Below the pieces are notes generated by a model. It had not been told where the DNA came from. It worked only from the letters and a program-made list of their open reading frames with translations, and made no database searches. DNA of 64,000 bases from Paenibacillus dendritiformis (GTDB taxonomy: Bacteria > Bacillota > Bacilli > Paenibacillales > Paenibacillaceae): contig NZ_LDIG01000171.1 in assembly GCF_015845845.1 (NCBI RefSeq), positions 37,129 to 101,128 of the forward strand. The letters run 5' to 3'. The position numbers and the translations under genes were made by a program. Within the stretch, counting starts at the first letter, position 1, and each line of letters starts with the position of its first letter. Positions 25,304 through 34,600 of this stretch are shown here, piece after piece.

Positions 25304-27844
25304 TTACTCGCGGAAATTTTTGATATTATATCTGCTGCTGTAGCTGGCCAATTTAATTCTTTCGCCTTGGAAGAAATCATATAGAGAAACTTGAAATGCT
25401 CCGTTTTCAACCTGTTCGAAGAATGCATCCGTTAATGATGTGGAGAACGATTTGTTTTTTCCTTCATGCAGATCTTTATTGAATTCGAGAGTCGTTTCAA
25501 CTTTCCGTCCACTCGTATCGGTAATCTCAAGCACAAGTTTATGCCCATATTCACCCATATTATATTGCTCTTCACGAGTCAAGTCATACGTGAACTCAAC
25601 CGACAAGTTTGGCGATTTATTCGCCGTGGCATAGAAATTGGAAATCGTTAAGGTGTACGGGAACATATCAAGTTTATTAAAGTCTTTCTTGAAGGAAGGC
25701 TGCTGCATATCCAAATTCATCGCTACGGCATTTACGTAACCGTCGGACTCTCCTTTTGGAGGTGTCAACTTGTTTTCGGTAATCCCTTCCCCGATAACTA
25801 GCTGCATCTCTTTTGCATCAATGGAATTCGGCATTTTCGCCCACACCGTGACAATATTTCGTCCATCTGGACTTGTTGGTCCCTCAACTTGCGTAATGTT
25901 CGCTTTATAATAACGCCCGTCTTTTGTACGGTAATAACCGACCAATTGTGACAGTGTCGTTTGACGCTCCTCGAGACTCTTCATGACCAAATCCGTGTAT
26001 ACAACTTGCTCCACATTGCCTTTATAAACTTTGCTGTTGCGAGCCATAATATCGGCTTTTCGGCCTTGCGTCATCAAATTATGATAGGTGCCATATTCTA
26101 CAACAGGCAGCTCAGCCAGGCTTCCGATATTTGTGAACTGGATCAATTGAGCGGCATCGGTTTCCCCGATTTTTTCCAATAGGGCGATTTGAATTTGCGT
26201 GAAATCCAAATAGCTCGGAATTTTTGTGACGACATATACATCAACTTCTTCTTTTGGCCCGATGATTAGGGTGCCGTTGGAGCTGACCACCTGTGTTTTG
26301 CCGCTTATGTCTGCGGAGTCCAATTTAAAGACACCTTCTAGCGCCGGCAATTGGATCGTCTTGAATTCTTTATTGCGAATCTTCATTTTAGCGGATACAA
26401 TATCCCCGTCTGTCCAAGGAAGTCTTTGCAAGGAATCAATGGATACCCCCAACGTTCCTTTGGAATGCTGAACATTGTACTCTGTTCCGATTTTATTTTG
26501 CATCGTTTGCAATTCTGGAAGCGCGTAGATTCCTTCCGGATATTTAAACTCGACGTTTTTTTGCTCCGGATCGGATGGTCGGTTCATGTGGAGCTTCAGC
26601 TCTTCTGTACCAATTTCTGTAGAAACGACAGCCGTCAACGTGATAGGACGTTTTTCCATTGGCTTCAGTACCATATTTTCCATTGATTTGGTTACAATCG
26701 GTACGGAAAATCCTTTTGGACCTCTCATCTCAAACTCATATTTTGGTACCGTAACTTCGCGATTCGATAAATTTTCGAACATAAAGGTAACCGAGACATC
26801 ATTTTTGTCATAGCTTTGGTTCGTCCAAGCTGACGCTATCTTCGTCCTAACCTTAGACTCACCGATTGTAATCACTTTCTCATCATACGCTTTTACATTG
26901 GAACTGTTTGTTGTCGATTTCGGGAGAACGAAGGTGCCGACAGGAAGCGTTATCTTGGCTGTCTCATCTTCCTCCAGAACTTGCATCTCGAGCTTATCCA
27001 CTTTAACTTTATTTGGAATCATGGTCATAAAATTCAACGTTTTTTTCTCGCCAGGTTGAAGCTTATATTCTTTGCTCGAATTATCCGGAACGAGCGGATA
27101 GCTGTTTCCGTTCGCTGTTTTAACTACATATTTATATGCTGGATTTTCAAGCATCTTGAAGCCGGCATTCTCCACATTCACAGCTACATTAACGTAATGA
27201 TAGTCATCGGATGGGAAGATATTGACTCGGCTTACACTTGTTTTGATCGGAATGTCATTCATCCGAATCGATTTATATTTCCCTGTTTGCGTTGCCGTTA
27301 CATAGTTTGCCGGGATTTGAAACGAACCTAATTTCTTTTCAAAGTTTGGTTGGCTAAAATCCCATTTAATCACATCAAATATCAAGTCATTCGCGGTAAG
27401 ATGCTTTGCAACCTTGGCATAATAAGTCAGGGTAAGTGAAGATTGGGCAGGAATCGTCTTTTTCCCTTGATCTTTCGTAGTCAGATTCGTTGGGTACACC
27501 GTGTTGCTTTTTGTGCGAACTTTGGTCCAATAGTCGATTAAGGGAATGCTTCTGGCCTCGTTATTCGTATACGTAATCGTGTACGTCAAAATATTGGCAT
27601 CCTCTTGCTTGTACAAATTGACGTCAGTTAACTTCACCGAGCTTTTGGCTGTGACTTTTACCGGGCTTAACTTATCGAGCGTATAGAGAGCTGCCGTTTT
27701 TTTATTTGCCGTCGCCTTCGATTGTTGTGATTTATTCGTCGCCGTCTTGGCAGCAGCAGCATGAGTGTCGGGAGCAATAACGGAAAACGTGCCTAGAGCA
27801 AGGGATAACGATAATAAGGCCGCTATCGTTCTGTTCTTATTCAA
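25304..27844 (-). CDS. Secreted protein of about six divergent beta-sandwich repeats
   Basis: An 846-aa exported protein I do not recognise. Signal peptide 1-31 (LLSLSLALGTFSVIAP, cleavage near THAAA) is followed by a Ser/Thr/Lys/Ala-rich linker. The rest divides into about six units of 110-140 residues. Each has a strand of the type 'L.Y.I.Y.N', a 'Y.V.T..GN.YPL' element, a 'L.PGE...L.F' turn and an 'IP..V....L.L' close. No SLH domain, sortase motif or catalytic site is visible. It starts at TTG with GGAGG 7 nt upstream, and sits just downstream of the S-layer gene, behind that gene's strong terminator, so it is a separate unit. An S-layer-associated or wall-polymer-binding role is possible but unproven. 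Confidence 0.8.
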   Translation of the reverse strand: MNKNRTIAALLSLSLALGTFSVIAPDTHAAAAKTATNKSQQSKATANKKTAALYTLDKLSPVKVTAKSSVKLTDVNLYKQEDANILTYTITYTNNEARSIPLIDYWTKVRTKSNTVYPTNLTTKDQGKKTIPAQSSLTLTYYAKVAKHLTANDLIFDVIKWDFSQPNFEKKLGSFQIPANYVTATQTGKYKSIRMNDIPIKTSVSRVNIFPSDDYHYVNVAVNVENAGFKMLENPAYKYVVKTANGNSYPLVPDNSSKEYKLQPGEKKTLNFMTMIPNKVKVDKLEMQVLEEDETAKITLPVGTFVLPKSTTNSSNVKAYDEKVITIGESKVRTKIASAWTNQSYDKNDVSVTFMFENLSNREVTVPKYEFEMRGPKGFSVPIVTKSMENMVLKPMEKRPITLTAVVSTEIGTEELKLHMNRPSDPEQKNVEFKYPEGIYALPELQTMQNKIGTEYNVQHSKGTLGVSIDSLQRLPWTDGDIVSAKMKIRNKEFKTIQLPALEGVFKLDSADISGKTQVVSSNGTLIIGPKEEVDVYVVTKIPSYLDFTQIQIALLEKIGETDAAQLIQFTNIGSLAELPVVEYGTYHNLMTQGRKADIMARNSKVYKGNVEQVVYTDLVMKSLEERQTTLSQLVGYYRTKDGRYYKANITQVEGPTSPDGRNIVTVWAKMPNSIDAKEMQLVIGEGITENKLTPPKGESDGYVNAVAMNLDMQQPSFKKDFNKLDMFPYTLTISNFYATANKSPNLSVEFTYDLTREEQYNMGEYGHKLVLEITDTSGRKVETTLEFNKDLHEGKNKSFSTSLTDAFFEQVENGAFQVSLYDFFQGERIKLASYSSRYNIKNFRE

Positions 27845-27990
27845 TCTGCTTCCTCCTATGTATCCAAAATAATCTTATACCTAGTATAACGCAATTATGG
27901 AGGAGAAAGTTGCGATTTTTTAAGGGGATGAAGGGTTACAGTGTTGTAAGAAACCACAAATTGCTCTAATTGTAAACTGCTAAGGTAATA

Positions 27991-28025
27991 AAAAAAGAAA
28001 GCCCCATTTTGGGGCTTTCTTTTTT
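27991..28025 (-). terminator. Strong terminator abutting the S-layer stop codon
   Basis: A 15-bp stem (AAAGAAAGCCCC / GGGGCTTTCTTT core, A/T-extended) with a 5-nt loop, beginning 2 nt after the stop codon. It is A-rich on one side and T-rich on the other, so it could work in both directions. Confidence 0.93.
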
Positions 28026-28027
28026 TA

Positions 28028-30964
28028 TTAGTTAGCTGGGTTGTAAGTTGCTGGAAGAGTGAATTCTTTAACAGTATTGTTTGATCTGTCTTGAAGAACT
28101 TTCACATCTCCAGCATTCTTGAATTCAACAAAGATTTTGGAATCCTTATTCAACTCAGAAACATCCGTTGGAAGAGCAAAGTGAATAGTAAATACTGGGC
28201 TTGCCTCGCTTCCTTTAGTCCCAGCATCGATTTCAACAATCTTAGCTTCTTTGTTATTCACTTTAACTACAAACATATCAGGGTAGCTATTGACATTTGT
28301 GCCATAGACCTTCGAATTCACAGTAACTTGAGCTTTGTAAGTTGCATCTGTAACGGAGTTTTTTTCAATTGATACTGCCGTAGCTTCTGGTCTAATTTTA
28401 CCGTCTACTGGAATGCTAGTTTTCTTGATAGGGTTGCCGAAAGTATCTTGTGTACGATCGTTAACAACTTCCAAATGAGCACCAAACAAATCAGTAGGCA
28501 ATTTGTTATCACTATCGAATTTCAATGTCAATGTAGTACCGTCCAAGGAGTAAGTGTAAGGAACTTTAGTTCCAGATTCTGTCGTAACTTGGAAGTCGCT
28601 AACATCAACATTATTCAATTTACCTGTCAATTTCACTTTCAGCTCATCACGGTTAGAAGCAGTTGCATTTTCAGCAAATGTAACTTTGGATTCGCCGAGG
28701 TTTTGTACCACTACTCTGTAGTTGTCGCCATCTTTGAACCATTCGCCATCGATGTCTTTAATCAAGCTTGCTACAACAGCTGGTGTGTAAGTGGTCTTGA
28801 GATTACCATTCTTATCCAAGAAAGTTTCGCGATTCGCATCAATGCGAATTGTGTCTGGTTGCACCAGTACAGGAGTTTCATAATCATCTCCCAGCGCCTT
28901 ACCAAAGACTTGGTATTTCGCTTTTACTGTAGCATCTCCATCCCCGTCCGATTTCACTGCTTTAGGGAATTGAATATAGAGATAGTCATAGTTGTTGTCG
29001 AAGTTCACCCATGCACGTGCATCCCCAGATTTCTCATCTGCAGTGATTGTCTTAGAGAAAGGAAGCATTGTGTTGTTGACATATGCATTGTCACGCACAC
29101 CGTTTACTTCCAAGATGTAATCACCAGCATCCAGACGTTCAATCAAATCGATAGTAACGGTTTTCTTGTCTTTGTCGTAAACCGGCTTCGTGTAAGGTTT
29201 ACCTTCGGAGTTAAGACCAGCATGCTTGAAGAATTTTCCGTCTTTATCCTTCAGGACATAGTTGTTAACATCTCTAGCGGAAGATTCTTGCAGCTCCTTG
29301 TTGAATGTGAGAACAATTTTGTGATCGTTGTTTTTCACTTCAACTTTTTCCACTTCTGGACGCTCAGAGTCCAAAGAAGGATTCACTTTAGCTTCACGGC
29401 TAGCTTTATTGTTGCTATAGTCCGTTACGCCTTCAATGTGAATCGTATTTTCTCCAAGGTACAAAGCTTTATCTCTGGAGAACTTCACAGTCACAATGTT
29501 GTCTTTAATTTCAACAACACCAGTGTTGCTGGAGTTTCCGTGATAGATTTTGTCAATCGATTTAACTGTCTCGTTAAATTCGATTTCCAATTCTTGCGGA
29601 TCCTTTGCTTTAGCAGATACTACTTCTGGAGCAGTTGTATCTTCAGCAACTGTGAATGTTGTTTCAACTGGAGCAATTTTCAGACCAGAGAAGTCTTCAA
29701 CATTGCTGATAGTCAGTTTATGTTCGCCAACAGACAGATCAGTGCTCACGATAGCAATGTTTGGATAAACGTATTTAACAGATGCACTTACAGTTTTACC
29801 ATCAACTTTATAGTTGCTAGTAGTGTAAACGCCGGATTTCTTAACTGGCTCAGAGAATACAACTTTAAATGCCTTTGTACCCAAGCCTACAACTTCTTTA
29901 GCTTCAGGTGTTTTCACGTCAACCGGCGTGAATTTAATCTTCTGATCGAAAGTTTTGGACTTATCTTCGTTTTGAACGCCCTTAACTTTCAATTCGATTT
30001 CTTTTTGGTTCTTCATTGTAGAAGAATCTTCTTCTTTCAGAAGAATCGTTGCGGATTTTTTGTCGGCAGCCAATTTTACGCTGTCGATTTTCGCATCCTT
30101 CACTTCGTAGTTATCTGCTTTCTCAGCGGACTTAGGATCTACAGTGCCGTCGAAAGTAACAACTACTTCTTTCAGGTTTTCAGCCGTAACGGACTCGATT
30201 TTTTGAGCCGAAGTTACAACATAAGTAACCTTCGTAGTGTACTCTTTGCCTTTGTATTCGAACTTGATTTCAGTTTCTACATTGGCTTTGAGTTCTTCTT
30301 TCAGTTCGACTTTAACTACTTCCTTGTCGGACATAGTTACTTCAACGTTTTTCGCGTCGATAACTTTTGCGGACTCAACTTTAGGTCCTTTAGACAGTTC
30401 GTCAGCAGCGTAAACCGCTTCTACGAGTTGACCGCGAGTTGCGTTCGCTTTAGGATTTGCATCCTTGGAGAACAGGCCTGCGTCAACTGCAGCTTGGAAG
30501 TATTTCTTAGCCCAGTCGGAAGCGTTGTTTTCTGCGTTTTCTGGGATATCGAATTTATATCCAAGAACGAGAACTTTAGCAGCTTCTTGAATCGTGATGT
30601 TGTCGTTCGTACCGAACAGTTGCTTGGAAGCGTTGATACCTTGCATCAAGCCTTCTGCAGTAACTGCTTCGATGTATTTAGCAGCCCAGTGCTTAGGACC
30701 GTAGTTTTTGTCCTTGTAGGAGTACACGCCTTCTACTTCTTTCAAGCCGAGAGCTTTAACAACCACTTTCGCGAACTCAGCGCGAGTCAGGTTTTGCTCC
30801 AATTTTGCATCGTTAGTTCCTGGGTATCCGCTAAAAATACCAGCTTCTTTCAAAGCGTCGAATTTTTCTTGTGTCGTCTTAGCTGCTTCGGCACCGAAAG
30901 CTACGTTAGCGAACATGGAGAACGCCATAGCTACGGAAAGCAGCAGCGCCAATCTTTTCTTCAT
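28028..30964 (-). CDS. Main S-layer protein with N-terminal SLH domains
   Basis: A 978-aa exported protein from the MKKRLALLLSV start. Signal peptide 1-24, ending NVAFGAEA. Three SLH-type domains follow (about 28-195; LTRAEFAKVVVKAL, ITIQEAAKVLVLGY, ATRGQLVEAVYAADE), then about 780 residues of Ig-like/SwmB-type beta domains ('VTSAQKIESVTAENLKEVVV', 'IVLTFNKELQE'). Very Lys-, Asp-, Val- and Thr-rich, low in Cys, with a lower GC and strongly biased codon use compared with its neighbours, as expected of the most abundant surface protein. AGGAGG lies 13 nt before this ATG. A second in-frame ATG 26 codons upstream has AAGGGGGTGA at 8 nt and may also be used. Confidence 0.93.
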   Translation of the reverse strand: MKKRLALLLSVAMAFSMFANVAFGAEAAKTTQEKFDALKEAGIFSGYPGTNDAKLEQNLTRAEFAKVVVKALGLKEVEGVYSYKDKNYGPKHWAAKYIEAVTAEGLMQGINASKQLFGTNDNITIQEAAKVLVLGYKFDIPENAENNASDWAKKYFQAAVDAGLFSKDANPKANATRGQLVEAVYAADELSKGPKVESAKVIDAKNVEVTMSDKEVVKVELKEELKANVETEIKFEYKGKEYTTKVTYVVTSAQKIESVTAENLKEVVVTFDGTVDPKSAEKADNYEVKDAKIDSVKLAADKKSATILLKEEDSSTMKNQKEIELKVKGVQNEDKSKTFDQKIKFTPVDVKTPEAKEVVGLGTKAFKVVFSEPVKKSGVYTTSNYKVDGKTVSASVKYVYPNIAIVSTDLSVGEHKLTISNVEDFSGLKIAPVETTFTVAEDTTAPEVVSAKAKDPQELEIEFNETVKSIDKIYHGNSSNTGVVEIKDNIVTVKFSRDKALYLGENTIHIEGVTDYSNNKASREAKVNPSLDSERPEVEKVEVKNNDHKIVLTFNKELQESSARDVNNYVLKDKDGKFFKHAGLNSEGKPYTKPVYDKDKKTVTIDLIERLDAGDYILEVNGVRDNAYVNNTMLPFSKTITADEKSGDARAWVNFDNNYDYLYIQFPKAVKSDGDGDATVKAKYQVFGKALGDDYETPVLVQPDTIRIDANRETFLDKNGNLKTTYTPAVVASLIKDIDGEWFKDGDNYRVVVQNLGESKVTFAENATASNRDELKVKLTGKLNNVDVSDFQVTTESGTKVPYTYSLDGTTLTLKFDSDNKLPTDLFGAHLEVVNDRTQDTFGNPIKKTSIPVDGKIRPEATAVSIEKNSVTDATYKAQVTVNSKVYGTNVNSYPDMFVVKVNNKEAKIVEIDAGTKGSEASPVFTIHFALPTDVSELNKDSKIFVEFKNAGDVKVLQDRSNNTVKEFTLPATYNPAN

Positions 30965-31030
30965 AACCTTTTTGTCTCCTCCTCTAAATTGCTTCGTTTG
31001 TTGAGAATCTTGCTTAGAAGATTGATAGCT

Positions 31031-31060
31031 CATTTCCCTCATTCGCCGATTCACCCCCTT
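31031..31060 (-). promoter_or_regulatory. Upstream in-frame start and ribosome binding site of the S-layer gene
   Basis: AAGGGGGTGA (31051-31060) stands 8 nt before an ATG (31040-31042) in frame with the S-layer protein. It would add 26 residues (MREMSYQSSKQDS...) before MKKRLAL. The Brevibacillus brevis cwp operon is known to have two such tandem starts. Confidence 0.6.
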
Positions 31061-31169
31061 CCCAGAGTAAGAGCGAATTGTATTCAAAAAATAAGTCTGC
31101 AACATGGGACATGCCACAGAAACTAGTAAACAAATGAGAATAAATAGAAATGCTCATACTACTCTAGAC

Positions 31170-31198
31170 ATTATACAATGACAAACGACTAGCGTAAA
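31170..31198 (-). promoter_or_regulatory. Proximal candidate promoter of the S-layer gene
   Basis: Minus strand: TTTACG (31193-31198), 17 nt, TATAAT (31170-31175). The -10 is perfect, the -35 is 4 of 6. Confidence 0.65.
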
Positions 31199-31278
31199 GC
31201 ATATTTTTGAGAAATACAGGGAATACTAATGAATTTATCCCTTTGTTTTTCAACTTCATGTATATAAACGCGCGTTGC

Positions 31279-31323
31279 TCGAAAAAGTTGCGGCTTCTAA
31301 AAAAAATTCTCAAGCTTTTTCGA
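31279..31323 (-). repeat. Long hairpin in the S-layer leader
   Basis: TCGAAAAAG / CTTTTTCGA (9 bp) extended by 3 bp after a one-base bulge, with a loop of about 20 nt that contains eight T residues on the minus strand. It lies between the two candidate promoters, so only transcripts from the distal one would contain it. Confidence 0.6.
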
Positions 31324-31358
31324 ACGCTTCATGAAGTCTGCAAAAATACTGCTTGTCC

Positions 31359-31377
31359 GCCATGCATAGTGCATGGC
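31359..31377. repeat. Perfect 8-bp palindrome with 3-nt spacer
   Basis: GCCATGCA TAG TGCATGGC. Its symmetry and position between the two candidate S-layer promoters suit an operator for a dimeric regulator; no regulator is known. Confidence 0.55.
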
Positions 31378-31438
31378 TCTGCCCCACAATCCGCCGAGTA
31401 CCTGTATGTACGAAGTTATGTAAGCAAGAACCACTCGT

Positions 31439-31480
31439 TGTCACAAGTGACAGTATAGCGCGAATCATTTCTTTCGTCAC
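31439..31480 (-). promoter_or_regulatory. Distal candidate promoter of the S-layer gene with overlapping palindrome
   Basis: Minus strand: GTGACG (31475-31480), 17 nt, TATACT (31452-31457). The perfect palindrome TGTCAC AA GTGACA (31439-31452) starts right at the -10 and covers the expected transcription start, so a bound protein would block it. Confidence 0.45.
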
Positions 31481-31567
31481 GGGCTAATGTTTACCAACGA
31501 GTGTAAGTTCGCCCATGAAGAACAATTTCGAACAGCCTCTCACAGAACTGGGTACAATTGCAGATGA

Positions 31568-31597
31568 AGAAGAGCCGAAGCGCAGTTCGGCTCTTCT
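31568..31597 (-). terminator. Terminator of the 1210-aa SLH gene
   Basis: A perfect 12-bp stem AGAAGAGCCGAA / TTCGGCTCTTCT with a 6-nt loop, about 40 nt past the stop. The T-tract on the minus strand is interrupted, so efficiency may be moderate. Confidence 0.75.
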
Positions 31598-31637
31598 CTT
31601 TATTACCCGTTGCGGGAACGGGCAAAACATTGCCTGC

Positions 31638-34600
31638 TTATTTCACCTTGCCCAAAATGCGTTCGCCCATGACCGCCGCGTCGGCTCTCGTCAGGTTCGA
31701 CTTCGGATCGAAGCGGTACGTCGGCTTCTTCTGGCCTTCCTGCGTCTCGTTCGGAATGCCGTTGATGATGCCGGCCTTCGTAACAGCGAGGATAGGGCTT
31801 ATGCTGTAATGATCGATGAGATTCGCATCGGTAAATGTCTTCTGCAGTTTGGCAAGATCCTTATCCGGATCGCCAATCTTCAAGTTCAAGGCCCGTGAAA
31901 TCATCACAGCGGCTTCTTGACGCGTCAGCTCGCCGTTCGGCATGAACAGTCGCGGAGCGAGACCGCGGACAATCCCTTTGCGGGCAGCCGTCTCAATGTA
32001 GCGGTAATCCCACAGCAGATCCGGAACCTCATAGTTGACCACATCATCGAAGGTCAAGTTGTCCGGATCGTAATCCAGCGGAATATTCAGCATCTTCACG
32101 AGCATCGTCGCCATTTCGCCCCGCGTAATATTGTCATATACCCCGAACTCATTGAGGTTCTTCGCCTTCATGAAGCCGCGGGACATCATCAGCTCCAGGC
32201 TCTTGCGGGCATACTTATGCGAAATAATATCGTCATAGCTGTAGCGGACCGCGAAGACTCCATAATAACCGAAGCCGTCGAACGGCGCCGTAATGGTCTT
32301 TTTCTTCGTATCCAGCTTGCCGCCGAGATTCTCCCATGACTTGTTCGTATTGTTCCAACGCCATACGCCGACATTGCGGGCATGCTCGTTCACGATATTC
32401 GGATCATATTTAATCGTGATCGTGCCCCGTTGGGTCGGCTCCAGCCACATCCGGTCGCCGCGTTCGTAGAACTTCTTCGCTTCATCATAAGGATGCGACG
32501 GGCTGACGAGCTTATAATCCTGATTCAGGACGCTGTCTTCCGAGCTAAAATATCCCGCATCGATCCAATAAAGACTCGAACCGAGTCCGAAATGCGCCTT
32601 CGGCATCAGCACGCTGCGCGCAAATTCATCCGGATCGATCCGCCGGAGCTGACCGTCGAGGAATTCATCGCTTCCGCCGGTTACCGGCTTGCGCACGCCA
32701 ACCTGGTTCTCGCGCGTAATTGTCCGCCCGTCATCCGGATCGGCGATTCCGAACAACAGGTTTTGTTTGTCGAACAGCTGGATTTCCTTCGGCGTCTGGC
32801 CCGGACGCGGGTTCATGTCGCGCAGCATCGTGCCTTTCGGCAGCTGCACAACGAGATTCCCTCCGAAGGCGGACAGCTTGCCGTTCTTGCCGATCGTCGT
32901 CTTGTACTGCGCACCCGGCAGCGCGGCATCCGCATAATTGACCTCGAAGGTGCCGTTAATCTTTTGCTTGCCCTGCATAACGGTAAATTTAATATTATTT
33001 TTGCCCTTTTTGAGCGTAATCTCGCCCCGGAAAATATCCTGCTCGCCCTTGACCAGCTCCTGCTTGCCGATAAGCACTTTATCCGCGCCTTCCGCACGAA
33101 TACTTACCATTAAGAAGTTCTGGTTGACGACACTCTCGTCCGGCAGCTTCGGAGAGAGAATCTCGAACGTATTCTGTTCGCGCGTAATCTCCAGCGTCTG
33201 ACGGGCTGTCGTAACCCCTTTACGCACTTCGACGGTCACGTTCTTCTTGCCGGATGTCGGGAATTCCAGGCTGTGCAGCAAGAACAAGTGGGACCCTGTC
33301 GTCGTATTCTGTTCCTTGAACAGAATCGCCGGATTCGTATTCGGGCTGCCGTTAATGAGTTCTTTCTCGTCCAACGTCGTAATCAGCTTGCCATCGATAT
33401 ACACGTTCATCGAGTCCGCGTTCTGGATTTCTATCCATACGTCAGCCGAACGCTCCTTCGTGACATACTCATAATCTTTAATCAGCTTAAATTTCTGCTC
33501 CGTATCTTCCTTGTTCGGATTGGTCGGATCCTGCGCCGCCGGCACCGGATACATCTTCACAATCGCCGGAACATCCTTCGAGAAGAAGAATACGGTAATG
33601 GTATAGCTGATCGGAACCCCGTTCGCTATCCCGTCGAACGTGATCTTGTTCGGGCCTGCAACCAATTCGCCCAGAGAGTGGGTGAATTTTCCCGTAAGGG
33701 TATCTACGTTGGTAAGAGGCTCTTTTTTTCCGTTAAATGTAATAGTTAGCTTGTTCAACTCTTCGCTGTTATTTAAATTAAAGTTGATCAACTGCCCTTG
33801 AATTTCAGGGAGGCCATTCGCCATATCGAAGGTCTTGCCGTCATGCACGTTCGTCAACTTGATATAAGGACCTGGCGAATAGCTTACCTTAATCTCGTAT
33901 GCCTCCCCGCCGATCTCGATTTTTAGCGTTTGATCCCCGGCCGGCATCGCATCGATCCGGATCACCGGTTCGCCGTTGACGGTTGCCAAGCCGGTAGCGC
34001 TTTGGAACTCGGTGGATCCCACCTGCTTGCCGTTTTGCCAGTCGGTAATCTTAACAGGTTGACCCGTAAAATTATTCACGTCCAGCTTCAGATAAAGCGG
34101 CAGTTCGAACACCGTGCTGTTCTGCGCAAACGTCGCTTCCGCGCCGAATGACACCGTGCTTCCGCTCTCCTGCGGGTTGAACAGCTGCTTCACGCCCAGG
34201 ATCTCGGCCGCATTCGCGTCTCTAACCGTGAAGTGATTGTAGAAAACATTGGTTTTGCCGTCGAAGGCGACCTTTAAGTTCAATTTATATTTGCCGGTAT
34301 CCGCCGGAGAAGCGGTGCCGGCCGTCTCATACTCATAAATGATATAAGTCGAGCCCTCTTCCTTCTTCGTCACGTTCGTGATGCCGGTCTCATTGAAAAT
34401 CTCGGTGCCGTCGCTGTCCTTCGTGATGACCACATCAACGGTAGGCGGCGCAGGCGTGTTGTTCTGCTGCGACTTCGGCACGATGAACTTCCCTTTGACC
34501 GTGCCGCTCACCGGAGCGGACACATAGTGGTTCGCCGTCGCGTCAATCGCGCTGGCCCCGATGAAGGTGTCATAGCCGGTAAGAACGCCATTGAACGAGA

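Larger units (their letters stand above)
31061..31637. other. S-layer gene leader and promoter region
   Basis: No gene is seen. It holds two candidate promoters, a 12-bp stem with one bulge (31279-31290 / 31311-31323), two short palindromes and the terminator of the next gene upstream. The leader from the proximal promoter to the main start is about 200 nt, and about 480 nt from the distal one. Confidence 0.7.

Noticed and set aside
28448..31126. An 892-codon open frame on the plus strand, antisense to the S-layer gene
   Set aside because: It is a mirror of extreme codon bias: the S-layer gene hardly uses the codons that would give stops in this antisense frame. The product is rich in Phe, Ser, Cys and Asn with no domain, and the minus-strand protein has clear signal peptide and SLH motifs.
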